Assembly: GCA_021292105.1 (NCBI GenBank)
Contig: CM037874.1
Coordinates: 56,243,539 to 56,307,538 of the forward strand
From: Anadara kagoshimensis
Taxonomy: Eukaryota; Mollusca; Bivalvia; Arcoida; Arcidae
Length of the DNA: 64,000 nt
Direction of reading: 5' to 3'
Positions 1-12,120 of the stretch are shown here, piece by piece (the stretch's first letter is position 1; the number at the start of each line of letters is the position of its first letter). The position numbers were made by a program, and so were the translations under genes. A model generated the notes under the pieces. The model was not told the DNA's origin, did not search any database, and saw only the letters and a program-made list of their open reading frames with translations.

Positions 1-163
1 AAAAATAATATCCCAATCGCCGTTTAGTTGTATATTAATAGAAAAATGTTTGTGCAAGCAGTGCAAGTTTGGAAGCACTCTTTAAAGAGTACTTTAACCA
101 CATATCTAAGCACAACACTACATGTTGCCATCAAAACCCTTGAAAAATCGAGATTTATAACCG

Positions 164-259
164 ACTTTTCTGTTCAAGTATTAAACGTAACGAGTCAGTC
201 TTTTTTTACATTGCTTTTGAAATGTGATTTGGACATTGATAAGTATGTTTGTGTTTGAT
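164..259 (+). mobile_element. PLE 3'-tail relic (solo)
   Basis: This is a diverged copy of the 3' tail of the PLE at 22525-23682. It keeps the 'gtcag..tttttac..tgtgatttggacat' order and ends in the tail terminus GTATGTTTGTGTTTGAT. A second tail in the same orientation follows about 35 bp downstream. Confidence 0.55.
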
Positions 260-295
260 TAACTTATGATTTATTTATGAAGAAAATAACTAAAG

Positions 296-433
296 AGATG
301 GTGCTTACCAGCCTGGAGCACCCGGTCTCGCTTTTCTTATGGAAATTGAAATGTTTAACTCAACAGTTTTCAATGTTTTGGCTTTGTTTGTGTAATTATG
401 ATTTGGACATGGACCGATGTATTTGTGTTTGAT
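296..433 (+). mobile_element. PLE 3'-tail (solo)
   Basis: This tail is better preserved than the upstream one. It keeps 'gtgcttacc', 'ggagcacccgg' and the 'ttgatttggacatgga' stretch, and it terminates in GTGTTTGAT. The first hairpin of the tail is recognisable, but the second stem has decayed. Confidence 0.7.
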
Positions 434-798
434 TATAGCCTTGGCCACCGAAATCTGTTTTTTCTGATCATACTTAAGGAAAACAACGAGGTACACGTTT
501 AATGTAAACAGACCTTGCAGTTTCACTGAAACAAATATTTAACAAAATAATTAAGCATGCTTTTAACCGACATGTAAGCAGTACATCAGATATAAATGAA
601 TTAAAATAATTAAAGTTGTTACAAGTTGGGTGTTTACAATGTATAAGATGATCAGATTTATATAAACTCACTTACACAGCAGATGTCTGTAATAATAGTG
701 TTTATATATTATAGTTTGTACCATATTACCTTAAAAGGGTTATCTTAGTGCATTGGAATAAAAAGGTTTTAGTTGCAAACATGTATATACATAGCAAA

Positions 799-935
799 AT
801 CAAAAACAAACATTTTGATCCATGTCAAAATCGTAATCCTAAAAGTAAGGTTTATTTTTGAAAACTGACAAATGAACTTCCAAACGCAAAGTGAGACCGG
901 TTGTTCGGAAGGGTAGGCACCTAATGTTACGCCTA
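799..935 (-). mobile_element. PLE 3'-tail (solo)
   Basis: The minus-strand tail starts at its 3' terminus (ATCAAAAACAAACAT on the plus strand) and includes 'gtgagaccgg' and 'ggaagggtaggcacc'. It is truncated before the tagctagct segment. Confidence 0.7.
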
Positions 936-1640
936 AAAGATTCAGTTGATCCTAAATACAAACATGCAAGGCATAAAAACAGAAAAAAATTGTAAAAGCA
1001 ATGCAAAATGATATTTTTAAAAGCGTCGTTAATAAACTGGATACATCATTGTTGTGCGTATAAGTAGCGTGTTAGTATCTGGTTTCTGGTTTTATGGCCG
1101 TAATCACAAATTTGCTGATAAGCAGAATTTCTTTGTATTCAAAATTATCCTGGCTTGCATCTTTTTTACGCACATATACATCGAAAAGTCTCAGCAAAAC
1201 CATTTTACTTATAATTATAAAACGAACCTTTACAGACATAAAAGTTACGAAAGACCTTAAAATGTTAAGAACGCGATTTGGTGCATAAAAACCTAGACAA
1301 ACTATCAATTATTTTTTAAGAAAGGCAACATTACTAATTACTAGTCAAAAATTAAATGTCAATGCATTATATAGCTGAAGTTTTTTTAAGCAGAAACAAA
1401 ATACGTTTATTTGAACTTATTTCACTTAATGCAATGATTTATATTTAACGCATACGGTTTAAAATAAAAATCTTATTTACATTTGTTAAAACATGGATTC
1501 GAATAAAACGTTTTTAGAGAATATTCATAGCAAACAAGAACAGTAAACCAGCAAACATGATAAGTCAAGAAGACAGAAATAATGTAAGGTGTACTAGTAA
1601 TCACAGTGGTTTTTGACGGACAGTGTATTAATCAGTCATT

Positions 1641-1801
1641 ATCATACATACAAATCCATTTCCAAAATATGAACAACACGGACGGGAACTTTTACCAGGC
1701 AAGTGATTCTGGATGCTCCGGAAGAGTAAGCGCATCCTGCTTAGCCAGCAATCCCTGCAACATAAAACACATACACATTGAGAATGTGAGAATGAAAGGA
1801 T
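1641..1801 (-). mobile_element. PLE 3'-tail (solo)
   Basis: This copy has the segment 'atgctccggaagagtaagc', a decayed tagctagct box (ttagccagc), and 'ttgagaatg..aatgaaagga', which corresponds to the sequence just after the RT stop codon. Short open frames on both strands here come from the repeat and are not genes. Confidence 0.7.
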
Positions 1802-3166
1802 AGAGAGATATATATGCATAATAAAAATATTTTTGCTCCAGAAATATAGATACTTAAGTGCGAATTTTCTAATACATACTTGATATATAACAGAACCACG
1901 TTAAACTGAAAACAAAAAAGCTTTCCATCTCCAGTTTAATTGGAGATTTATTATTTTACTTTAATCCTGTCTCTTTGGCTTCAGTGAGTTGATCTATTAT
2001 TCTAAGAAAGGTGCACTTGCACTATTGCCACGTGTTTAAGTAAGGTAAGAACTATTGTAACATTTTTTTCATTTAATAATTTTTAAAGTACAAACTTCTC
2101 ATATTCGCGTTATATGAAAAATTTTAAAATAACAAAACGTTTTTGTAATTATCATTTTTCTCCACTATGAACTATGTATAATCTATTAATCAGAAATTGA
2201 ATGGCAACATAAATATTCAATATTACATCGAGTATTCTCTAAACATTTGAATCAGACGAAGGCTTCATAATATTTCGGTTTATTTCAATACATCACATTT
2301 AATGTTTTCCTATATTACACAAAGAGATATTGTCGAGCAATGTCAGACGAATTTATAGGTTTAATGACTTTCAATATAACACAAAGGAAACTATCAGCAA
2401 AAATTTTAGTTTTAAGAAGAGGGCTTATGAAAATGATTTCTTATATAGGAACATGTGCCTTTAGAATCTCGTGGACCTATAGTTTAATGCGTAGTTCAAT
2501 CGAGTAAAATTAATATTTCTTGTAATTTGCGTTCGACTGAGATCACATAACAAGTAATTTAAACAAATCGTTATCAAAACTTAATACTTTTTATTTGACT
2601 TACTATTTCAGTTTTTGTGGCATAATTAATAACAGTATTAATAACATGAAGTAGAGATCATCTGTTTAAGATAATTAAAGATGATACATTGTCAGAGTAA
2701 TGCATAGGTTATCAGGACCCACTTACTCTTATAGAGCTTTTAGGTGCTCTTTATAGATTCTGATCACTTTCTAAACTAGTACTGCATGTAAGAGAGGTTA
2801 CGTCAAGCGTCAAGGTTTACAAAACAATATAAAGTAGGTGGTATAGCATTACATGTTTCACACTTCCTATATTGAAGTTTTTTTAAGAAAAACTATTTGA
2901 GTAACGTGGTGTGGAGTGGGTGGATGACGTTTTACGCTCAAGTCAAATGTGAAGGATACAAGATAACCAGGAGAAAAGCATCGAACTTTGGATAAACGAA
3001 TTGGCAACTTTTCTAACACTGTCTCTGAATGGGATTCAAACATAGCCGGTAATAGCAGTTGTGATCCTTCGGTGGTTATAAGCTGGTTATAAAGCTTTCG
3101 GCACAGAAGACCCTTTAATAAATTAAAAGAGATGATAGAAATTGCATTGTTAGACGACCAGTGTTA
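1802..3166. other. No recognisable feature
   Basis: This is AT-rich sequence with frequent stops in all frames and no repeat family that I recognise. A stretch near 2905-2960 weakly resembles one near 63721-63770; see findings. Confidence 0.5.
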
Positions 3167-3360
3167 ATCATAAAAACAAACTTAACAATCCATGACCTAA
3201 TTTAAATCCCAAAGCAAAGTAAAATTTGTAACTGACAAATTAGGTTAAACACGTTAATTACCACCCAGGAAGTGAGACCGGGAGCTCCAGAATGTAAGCA
3301 CCTCCTTTTAAGCTAGCTACACCCGTCTGTGCGTAATCAAAATTGAGAATGAAAGAATTA
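3167..3360 (-). mobile_element. PLE 3'-tail (solo, nearly complete)
   Basis: This is one of the fuller solo tails. From its 3' terminus (ATCATAAAAACAAAC on the plus strand) it runs through 'gtgagaccggg', 'aagcacctcc', 'agctagctacacccg' and on to 'attgagaatgaaag'. Almost the whole 3' UTR is present but no RT codons. Confidence 0.75.
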
Positions 3361-4452
3361 CATCGTTGTTTAAACGAACAGTGTTAATCAGTGACATGTT
3401 TCATCACATTACACAACGGCAATCATAATGAATTACCTCTTTAATATGTAACTTAAATTCATTTTAAAATTGAAAGAAATTCATAGTTAACCATTGAAAA
3501 AAGTTTTTGAAATCAAATTACGGAAATATTAAAATAACTTTGTCAGCAAAATAGAATTTTGTCATTCATAATAAAATCAAATTCAAATAATGATTAAGTG
3601 TCAACTCTTACACTTTATTCGTAATGAAATAATAAATCATTATTAAATAATCAACAAACAGTAGAAGTAGAGACCTATCAAAAATTTAACGAGGTTAAAC
3701 GAAAAGGAATCGAATTAGACTATAGAAATATAGATAGCTAATGACCGAAAACTGTAGATAGAAAGATAGCTTCTGACGAAAAGCTGTTAAGATATAAGTG
3801 GGGAGAGGCAGGAATTTTCTGTCGATTTAGCTCCATTCGTTAGCTTAGTGAAAAAAAAATTGAAAGTGTGTTTACTAAACGTAATAAACGTAATGAAGTG
3901 AGGGCTTTTCGCAAAGGAATTACCAAAACATCTCTATAATTGACAGAATATTTACAAATTGATATATTTTGTAAATGAATTATTGTTGTTTATTGTAGTG
4001 ATACTTTTAAAAAAAATTCTAATTTTGCCACGCACATTTATATTCTTAATTAACTTGTCACTGTATTAAGGTTTCCGTATTATGGATTAGAAGACTTTCA
4101 CCGAATAAAGAATGACGCGATGGACTTAATGATAAAGCCATTCTAAAGCAGACGACTTCATTTTAAATAACATAGTATCTTTCAATATACCACGTAAATG
4201 AATTGTCTTTTAGAATGATCTTGATGACAGATGGAAGACCTCAAATATTTGACAACTACAGACCACACATTCCCGTAGTTGGAACATGCTATACAATAGC
4301 GTTATTTGAAAATTAATAAACCAAGCACAGGAGAAGCCGATATATTGCTGCATAGAAAAGAAAAATCGACAATAGAAAATTGCATCATGTTTGTAATACA
4401 GCTTGAACTGTAGTCTTTAGTGGGCGTCATAATTAATATATGATTAATACTT
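3361..4452. other. No recognisable feature
   Basis: AT-rich spacer. I see no open frame, RNA gene or repeat that can be supported. Confidence 0.5.
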
Positions 4453-4600
4453 GAAATGAATGAGGCTACGAATATCTGAAATATTGCTGATGAGAGGTTA
4501 AATAATATTCAATCAAACAACTTACTGAGATGAATAAGGCTACGAATAGCTGAAATATTGCCGATGAGAGGTTAAACAACATTCATTTAAACAACTTACA
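4453..4600. repeat. Tandem duplication, 74-bp unit x2
   Basis: Two adjacent 74-bp copies (4453-4526 and 4527-4600) share 'ggctacgaata', 'tgaaatattg' and 'gatgagaggttaaa' with a few substitutions. The 'gctgatgag' string resembles a hammerhead core, but no GAAA box follows, so this is not read as a ribozyme. Confidence 0.8.
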
Positions 4601-4780
4601 AGCCAGTTATACATAAATATTCAAAACAGACACATAAAGGTATGTGATATAGCATGACTGAATTGTTCATAGTTTCTGTAGATTTTAAAAATAAATTTTA
4701 ACTCAATGGTGAACCAAACACCTTTTTGAACAACGTTTTAAATTAAGTTAAGAAATTACCCTACTGAAGCAAGGCTATAA

Positions 4781-5340
4781 GAAATCACCTTAAGTTTAAG
4801 ATAAGTGTATGTAATAAATTCGAAAACATTGAAATAAATTTAAAGGGAAAACGTGCTAAATACTATTTGTTTTATAAGACCCAAAAATTTCAATAAACTT
4901 TACAATTTACAGCAGAACATCTAAAGGTTTGACTTTACCTTTAATTTCTAGTTATATCGGTAATAAAGACAGTGGTTAAAACAATAGCAACATACAGGCA
5001 ACCAACTTCCAACCACGCAATACAGAACTGCTTCAATAGGCTGGCGCTGATTATATAGAACCATTTGAAATTTACAACCTGATTTGGATGATTTATTTAA
5101 ATATATGGTCTACAGTTTTAAATACTAGCAGATTATGGATCGATGATATCATTGTTCAGCAAATATTCAAGAAATCACCTTTACCTCATTATTAGTGTAT
5201 GTAATAAATGTAAAGAAGTTAAAATTAATTCACAGAATATCGTGCTAAATACACTCTGTTTTATAAGACCCAAGTTGTCACAATTTCCATCAGCACATTA
5301 ATTGACATTACCTTAATTTGAAGTTAAATCGGTCGAAACT
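4781..5340. repeat. Diverged direct repeat, ~390-bp period
   Basis: Sequence starting 'gaaatcacct' at 4781 recurs from 5171. Shared blocks are 'gtgtatgtaataaat', 'cgtgctaaatac' and 'gttttataagaccca'. The spacer between the copies is unrelated, so this is either an old tandem duplication or two insertions of an unidentified repeat. Confidence 0.6.
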
Positions 5341-5671
5341 TGAATGATGTATAAAGGATAGTGTTGTATCGTCTTCTAGTTAGACACGAAGTCCCATGTT
5401 GAACTTTACGTAATGTATTTGAACTATCTTTATTACTCAAATAAAACTGTATGATCTCAATTTGATTTAAAATTACTGAGACATGGTAAAGTAATGGAAT
5501 CTGAAATATAGAATCATGAGACTATGACAAACATGTACTTTGCAACGAACGAAAAAGCAAAGAAAAGAAAAGCAATGAATGGTCACATCTTTTTTATGTT
5601 TTCTGTTTCATTTGTACCAGCATAACTGAAGGGGTTGTCTGCGAGGATACTAGCACTCGTAAGACCTAAAT

Positions 5672-5694
5672 AAGTGCACATCCACGGTGCACTT
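5672..5694. other. Short perfect hairpin
   Basis: An 8-bp perfect inverted repeat (AAGTGCAC / GTGCACTT) is separated by 7 nt. No function can be assigned, and it may be chance. Confidence 0.35.
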
Positions 5695-7140
5695 TTATAA
5701 AACTACTTGAAAAATTGAACTTGTGTTGAGATTATTCATTTAGATTATTTAGAAAAATGATCGTTTCGCATATCCAACAAACTGTGATGACAATGTTAAA
5801 AACATCCAGCCAACCAACCACCCATTTTTGCACACGAAACAATATGATTGATACAGTAACATGCATTCGAAACAAAGAGATTATGACACTGGCAAGTGCA
5901 GCTACATACACGAAGTTTAATAAGTGAAGAAATATTCATTGTTGTAAATGTACCGGGACTGAGACGTTGCCAGAATGGGTTGACTACACTAACACCAAGT
6001 TTGCGAACAAAAACTATTTTGACTTGCACGCCAAACTATTTTTACAATTACAGTTACATAAAACTGAATAATTAATTAAATGGATATTATTCTTCTAATA
6101 AACAACATAAAACAATCAATCTTGTATTTTTGTACTTTTGCAGTTTTTGACTAGAATAGACTATGTGTTATCATAATGCAGTTTGCAGTAAAACAGACAA
6201 AAACGACAATTTACACCCGCTGATAACATGCACTACCTTTCGTTTTTTGTAATTAGTGACATCTGTATTCCTTTTAACTAAGAATGTTGTCATGCAAAAA
6301 CACATTTTTCCAATTCTAAAATAACATCACATAGGTAACTTAGTAAAGCTAAAATTGCAACTTTTACTTAGGAATGTTGTTCAAAATTCACTTCATATTA
6401 TCCAAAGGCTTTGACGACCGAGTAGTTTAAAGCAGAAGTTAAGGATTTACCGCTTCTTTCAATACCATTTTTGCAAAGTCTTCTTTAAGAAAATTTGTCA
6501 TTTAGATTACCACATATAGGTGTTTTTTTTACTCCAATTTCTCCAGAATATTAAATTGATGGCAATTGTATTTGTGAAAGTATCTAACCGTCATAGCAGT
6601 CTATTTATCTTCTTTCTATTTATCACCTGGTTCATACAAAGTATGCGATTTTCTCCGGAAACTTCCAATTCCCAACACCAAAAGCAAAACTGATGGCACT
6701 GATAAACATGTTTGATTTGAAATGAAATGATACTATTTAAGTTTACCCTACTTTTATTTAATAAATAAACAATTAAATAAATAAATCAAACGTATTGTAT
6801 TTTTTATATTAATGAGCTTGTTTATTTATCTAACATCTATACTGCTGAGGCGTAATAAAAATTTAATTACAAATGTTACGCGGAAGAAAACATATAGGTT
6901 TTCCATTGTTATTGCTATGAAACTTATTAAACTGCTTTACATCAAGGCTTTAAGATATACGTCAGCAGACGATATAACTACATCCTGTGAAGCTTAATAA
7001 CAACGTCATTGTCGTACAACCTTAATATATTGACCTTTTCTCAATTACAGCAAATTGTACAATCATGACGTCGTTTGACATTATAAAGCCGTGATGAAAC
7101 GGCTTCTTATCAGGCGAAAGTTTGTTCAATGTATATACAG
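5695..7140. other. No recognisable feature
   Basis: AT-rich spacer. The open frames of up to 77 codons show no domain, signal peptide or repeat homology that I can recognise, and they look like chance. Confidence 0.45.
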
Positions 7141-7525
7141 TTTGTTACATTCGTATTATGAACTTAATTTTTGTATAATGTCTTGTTTATTCCACAAGTT
7201 CAATATTTGGTTTTTATCATGAAATCGACATTAAAATTGTTATGATACATTGTAAAAAGTACATATATTCTAATGCACATCAAGGTCATTTTCTAAGTAA
7301 GAACATTTGACCTTAAGAAAGAATCTGATATTTTGACCTTATGGGAAAATCAAGACAAATAGCAATAGTTCGAAGCTGGTTTATAATCTTGGTAATTCCT
7401 ATGGTGTTTGTTACATTTTTAATATGACCTTCGTTTTTGTGTTATTTCTTGTTCATTTTACAGGTTTTATATCTGCTTCTTACCGCGATGGTGGTATTAA
7501 AATTAATGTTATATATTGCAGTGAT
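7141..7525. repeat. Diverged direct repeat, ~266-bp period
   Basis: The stretch starting 'tttgttacat' at 7141 is repeated from 7407. The shared order is 'ttttgt.taatgtcttgtt', 'ttcca.aagtt' and 'attaaaattgttat'. Similarity is low, so the duplication is old. Confidence 0.45.
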
Positions 7526-8714
7526 TGCATGTACACCGAGAGCATGAAATGAAGCAAGGAAATTCGATCTTCAAAAAGACCATTACGGTATTATGACACG
7601 GGAGATTCTTAAATATTGGTAATGATTGTTTTTCTTGTGATACTGCTTGTTGCAAATGTGTAAAAGGATTGCATACTTGTCACTTCTGGTACATATTATA
7701 CAAGTTGTGTATTGTTGCCAATTATTTATAAGATTTTGTTACCATTTTCAGGGCCCAGTTTTTGGAAGCTTGATTATCCTGATCAACTTATTAGTCCAAA
7801 TTAGTTATCTGCTGGTCTCAGTTGATAAATTGTTATGAGCCCAAAGTTGTGCATGCAATATCTTATATATTTGAAATGGTTTAAGTGCATCAGTAAAACA
7901 TAAATTCAGATAATAACGATTTTGTGCACAACCCAATAACGAAATAACGGGATGAAGTAAAGGGTGCACTACTTCACATTGAAGATACTTACAAATATTT
8001 TAAGGCTGCTTTTTCAAGGTCATCAGATATAGAGATATACATATAAAGGAAAAACGCTGGATATTCATTGATCACGTTAATGCATTATCCCGTTGGATAT
8101 TCAATCACTTTCAGATCACAATAGCCATATTACTATGCATAGTATAAAGTCAAGGACATACAATCACCCATTGTAATCATCAAATGGTATCAAGGAAATT
8201 AACATGCAATGTACTAGACGCACCAGAAAACATCGTTTCTGGAAATCATCAAGCCTGTTGCTATGGTAGTATCATTCAAAAGTCCAAAATATTGACGTTT
8301 CATCAGCAAAAATAATTAACAATACTTGAGTTTCAAATAGAAATGCATATTTTAAACAAATAAATAGATGAATTTCACGCTGAAGTGCAAATTGTAAAAA
8401 TATATCAATCCTACCATTATAAAATGATAAAGCGTTATATTGAAAACGGTGAAAAGCAAACCAACGTGTTCCTATATTAAAACGTGAAAATATAATATTG
8501 TGTCAGATAAAACATTCTCCTAAAAGAAAAATGTATTTTGGAACTATACAATACACGTGCTTAGGGATTATATTGTTTCTCACAATATTGGTTTTAATCC
8601 CATTCGATCAGATCCAAGTTCGCTTGCCCAAGGTCGATGTCTTTCCATGCGTACTTAGTTTTTTTCTGTGATCCAAGCATAACCGATATCAATATATTGC
8701 TCCATCATTACTTC
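7526..8714. other. No recognisable feature; left edge of the duplicated region
   Basis: No repeat or gene is recognised. Similarity to the other S1 copies begins at about 8715-8730 ('catgtaaccgga' against 'catgtagccgga' at 29433). Confidence 0.45.
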
Positions 8715-9136
8715 ACTCACCTCCATGTAACCGGAACTCAAAGTACTATGTTGTTTTGCGCAAAGAACTTTACTGCACTCAACGACACCATTGGTGTTTA
8801 CACCATAGATTGATTACTCGATGATTGGAAATTTGTCTCTTAATCATTAAATCGTGCTGTAATTGATTTTCGTGATATTGGCAATCTTATTTTATTTGAT
8901 TTGATTTGTGATGTATAGCAAGATTTTATATCTGATCTACGTGTTATCTTAAACATTGATTAATAGCATCAATGTGGCTGAAATATCAGAGTTTTTATTT
9001 CTATACAAACAAGGTGACGAATCACATATTCTTCTATGCAAAAATATAAATATTTTTGATTAGCGTTCGCATTTTGAGTGGAATGAAGAACAAACAATGA
9101 ATTCAAATTTCTTACCGAATAACACATCAAGAAAAA

Positions 9137-9300
9137 AAGGATGCCAATTTCCGTTTGACTTTTGCTCTAAATAACCAGTGCGTTATAACTTTAAAAATGA
9201 ATGCAAATTTCCGTTTGACTTCTTATCTAATTTACATATATGTAATTTAAAAAAAAATAAATACAACTTCCCGTTTGACCTTTGACCTAATTAAGATCCG
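9137..9300. repeat. 60-bp minisatellite, ~3 units (S1 copy A)
   Basis: The unit is about 60 bp, with the conserved core 'atgcaaatttccgtttgac' followed by 'ctaat.tacca' and 'gttataactttaaa'. Copies B and C have about four units. The units here are less regular, and one has a run of A in place of 'gacttt'. Confidence 0.8.
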
Positions 9301-9600
9301 GACCATAATTTCGTTTTAACAAGTTCAAAAACGTTGTTTTCTCTCATTTTAATAGTTATTTGTTTCTGATTATAAATTTTCAAAATCTGTAGAAGAATTA
9401 AGATGTCTGCTAGGCCTTGTTCATGAATGTATTGTAGTTCATACTAGCTGACGGCATTTATGTCGTTTGATTTTTGTCAGTTTTTATCATTTTATTGAAT
9501 TTTTTGTATGATTTACATTTATGAGGTAATCAACAAGTGTAACAAGTTCAGTTTATTTGATTTATGTTGTTTTATGCCATAGTCAAAATTTTGTCACTTA

Positions 9601-9657
9601 TACCGAGGATCGGGGATAATGGAGGGAACCCAGAAAAAACCACATAACCCCGGCAAG
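9601..9657 (-). repeat. SINE central-domain-like relic
   Basis: On the minus strand the motif reads GTGGTTTTTTCTGGGTTCCC, resembling the conserved central domain (Nin-DC type) of many metazoan SINEs, usually 'tttctccgggt..tccggtttcctcc'. No tRNA-like head is visible nearby. The family assignment is from memory of the motif. Confidence 0.4.
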
Positions 9658-10344
9658 CAAGCTGTCTTTTTCTAAATTGTAATTGGTTACAGCTAATCGA
9701 TTGTGCTCAAAGTTTCAAGAAGCAAGTAGGTGATCTGTTCGATCAAATTTCTGTAATTGTGGTCAAATGTTTACCAGTTATCTAGTGTTGACCGCTTAAA
9801 ATGAAATAATCCTGATTAAAGATTGTACTGATGTAAACTTGATTGTATCCCTGCTGTATTATATAAAAGTATGCTCTATATTCTAACTGTATATTTTATT
9901 ACATTAAATAAACTTCTTTTTTATATTTTTTTTACATCCTTAATGTCAAAAACAACCAATTATTGATGACACTTTGTGTACTTAACTCTCTAAACCATTT
10001 GCTAATATCATCTTGTGTATTGAACTCTCTGAAGGATTAGCAAATATCAATGTGTGTTCTAAAACTTTCCAGAATTATCCAACATCAAAAATGAAACGTA
10101 TATAATGTTGTATCTTAAAAGATTATGCAGGTGGTGATTTATTTAAATCCAGGAACAATACACACCAGAAGTTTATTGATTTGACATTTTATAGTGCATC
10201 TCTTTCCGATAGATTGGCAATTTGAGAGGACGACTGACCTTTAGCTTCTTACGTCTTTAAGCCTCATCAAACTATGAATGTTTAATCACAATCTATGTTT
10301 GAGACTTTTCAATATAAACAATTATTACTAAATCTGTTTTAATT

Positions 10345-10460
10345 TTGTAATACTAGATGTCCGTTTTGGAATAAATTCCTCATTTGTACTGCTTTGAAAA
10401 AAATATAGAAATCCAAAATATTTTTTAAGATGTATTTTACCACATCCATCTATGAGCTGT
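10345..10460 (-). ncRNA. Degenerate hammerhead-ribozyme module (S1-A)
   Basis: This is the same module as at 24375, with a damaged core. On the minus strand CTGATGAG reads CAAATGAG and the GAAA box reads CAAAA. The stem II arms (GGAAT/ATTCC) survive. Predicted inactive. Confidence 0.6.
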
Positions 10461-10820
10461 TTAGCTAGCTGAGTTTCTTTTGTAAAATTTACGAAGCAAA
10501 TAATAATTATAAACACCTTCTATCTGACAACACACGGTTTTGTTTCCTGGGTTTTCGATATCCTCGGGGACGCTTACCACAATGGCAGACAAGTTAGTCA
10601 TACATTTAGAATTTTTACTAAAATTGTTTAATTTTATTTAATTAATAATTATATCTCTAGTTTAAATTGCCAATAGATAAAAGGAATTTGCATTTGTAAA
10701 ACAGCTGGCGCAACCAGGCAATACAAACAGCAAAACAAGTCATGGCAAAATATACAGACCTATTTTGGAGCACTAATTAATACATTTCTCCACAATATCT
10801 GATTATTCCAGTTTTCTACA

Positions 10821-10942
10821 ATTCTCAATTTTGACTTCACACCAGACGGGTGTAGCTAGCAAAACAAGAGATGTTTACTCTTTCGGAGCACCTGACTACA
10901 CTTTCCTGGTGGAAGTCCACGTTTTGTTGTTTGTCTTTGATT
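10821..10942 (+). mobile_element. PLE 3'-tail (S1-A)
   Basis: The tail begins 'attctcaattttgac', then 'gacgggtgtagctagc', 'tttcggagcacctg' and the second hairpin 'ttcctggtggaagt', ending 'gtctttgat'. The segment between the second hairpin and the terminus is deleted. The C copy is at 45806; in B most of it is removed by a deletion. Confidence 0.8.
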
Positions 10943-11790
10943 TACGTCACATTTCAGACCCAACTTCTTCATCAAATCTAAAAACTGGTCATCGATGATC
11001 AGGAGCATACTCCTAAATCAGAGTAAATGTGTCATAATAACTTTGGTTAAGACTTACCCTAGCATAAATCGATTAAAGGAAAGGGAATTGTCTGAAACAG
11101 ATTACAACAAACCAAGAAGACAGTCTTAAAATCTTGATCGTTATCCTTCATGTGTATTATCGAGTTGATTTTTGTATAATGCCATGATAATAAGGTGCAT
11201 AGAGAAAATCAAGCTAGTCAATATATGTTATTAAGTCTTTTATACGATATAATTTACTTGTTTTTCCTTCATTAGTATGGTTGCTTTTTCAAGGCTGAGT
11301 AATGATGTCTTTTACATAATATCATGATAGATTTGTGTTTCGTTTAATATAATGGTAATTAGATTTACTATCGGTTTCTATAACAAACCATTATGTATAA
11401 AAGACATATTGTAACATGTAGTAAGTACGATGTATACTTTACAAAAGTCTTGTCGGCGAGGGGAGATATTTTGTTAATATCTAGGTTAAGGGAATAATAT
11501 AAAGTGCCAGTTAAAGGATTAAAATGCGTTTGCCACATAAGTCATTCGTTCCCTGATCTCATCTACCTTCGAACATGCTATAACTCCTGATTTACGTGTA
11601 AGAATTGTGACTAGTGCATAAACCAATTATAACTCAATTTTATTCAGCTAAAATAAATTGATAAGCGCAAACACAATAAAGCATACCAGTATAAAGAGAA
11701 TATATAACAAGTTTCAGATGAAGAAAAAAACCCGATAGAATGATCAGATATTTTGATCTTAAACGAGGCCCAGTTAGATGTACCTTTTTT

Positions 11791-11932
11791 TAATTACACA
11801 AGTAGCGGTTGTAGCTAGATAAACAGGAGGCACTTATCCTTCCGGACTGTCCGGACCCACGTGTCTGACCTAACCTTAAAGTTTTTAACTTTGCTTCTGG
11901 ATTGTTATTCGGAGTTTATGAGTTTGTTTGAT
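11791..11932 (+). mobile_element. PLE 3'-tail (S1-A)
   Basis: Contains 'gtagctagataaacaggagg', 'ccttccgga', 'cacgtgtctgacctaac' and the terminus GAGTTTGTTTGAT. The second hairpin has been lost. Counterparts lie at 32421 and 46770. Confidence 0.8.
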
Positions 11933-12004
11933 TTTTATTACAATGGTATTGAAATTCCTTAATCTAAATTTGAATTACAAACTATAACAGTGTTAATTTT
12001 AAAG

Positions 12005-12120
12005 CACCAAATGGCCTATTTCCTTATCAGTAGTGCTTGGGCCAAAATTGCGAAATCTTTTTGTTCCAAAGGGTTTTAAAAAGTACTGAAACCAGAAATT
12101 GATTATTTTCTAAACAAACC
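12005..12120 (-). ncRNA. Degenerate hammerhead module (S1-A)
   Basis: The flank 'agtagtgcttgggccaaaat' matches the module at 24375. The core reads CTGATAAG on the minus strand, and the stem II/GAAA part is replaced. Relic only. Confidence 0.55.

Noticed and set aside
4483-4500. 'gctgatgag' resembling a hammerhead core, repeated in the 74-bp tandem unit
   Set aside because: No GAAA box or GTC site at suitable spacing in either unit.
4453-4600. CRISPR-like array
   Set aside because: Only two units with no distinct spacers, in a eukaryotic context.
8290-8312. Minus-strand CTGATGA, GAAAC and GTC packed together (CTGATGAAACGTC)
   Set aside because: There is no room for stem II; at most a collapsed relic, and more likely chance.
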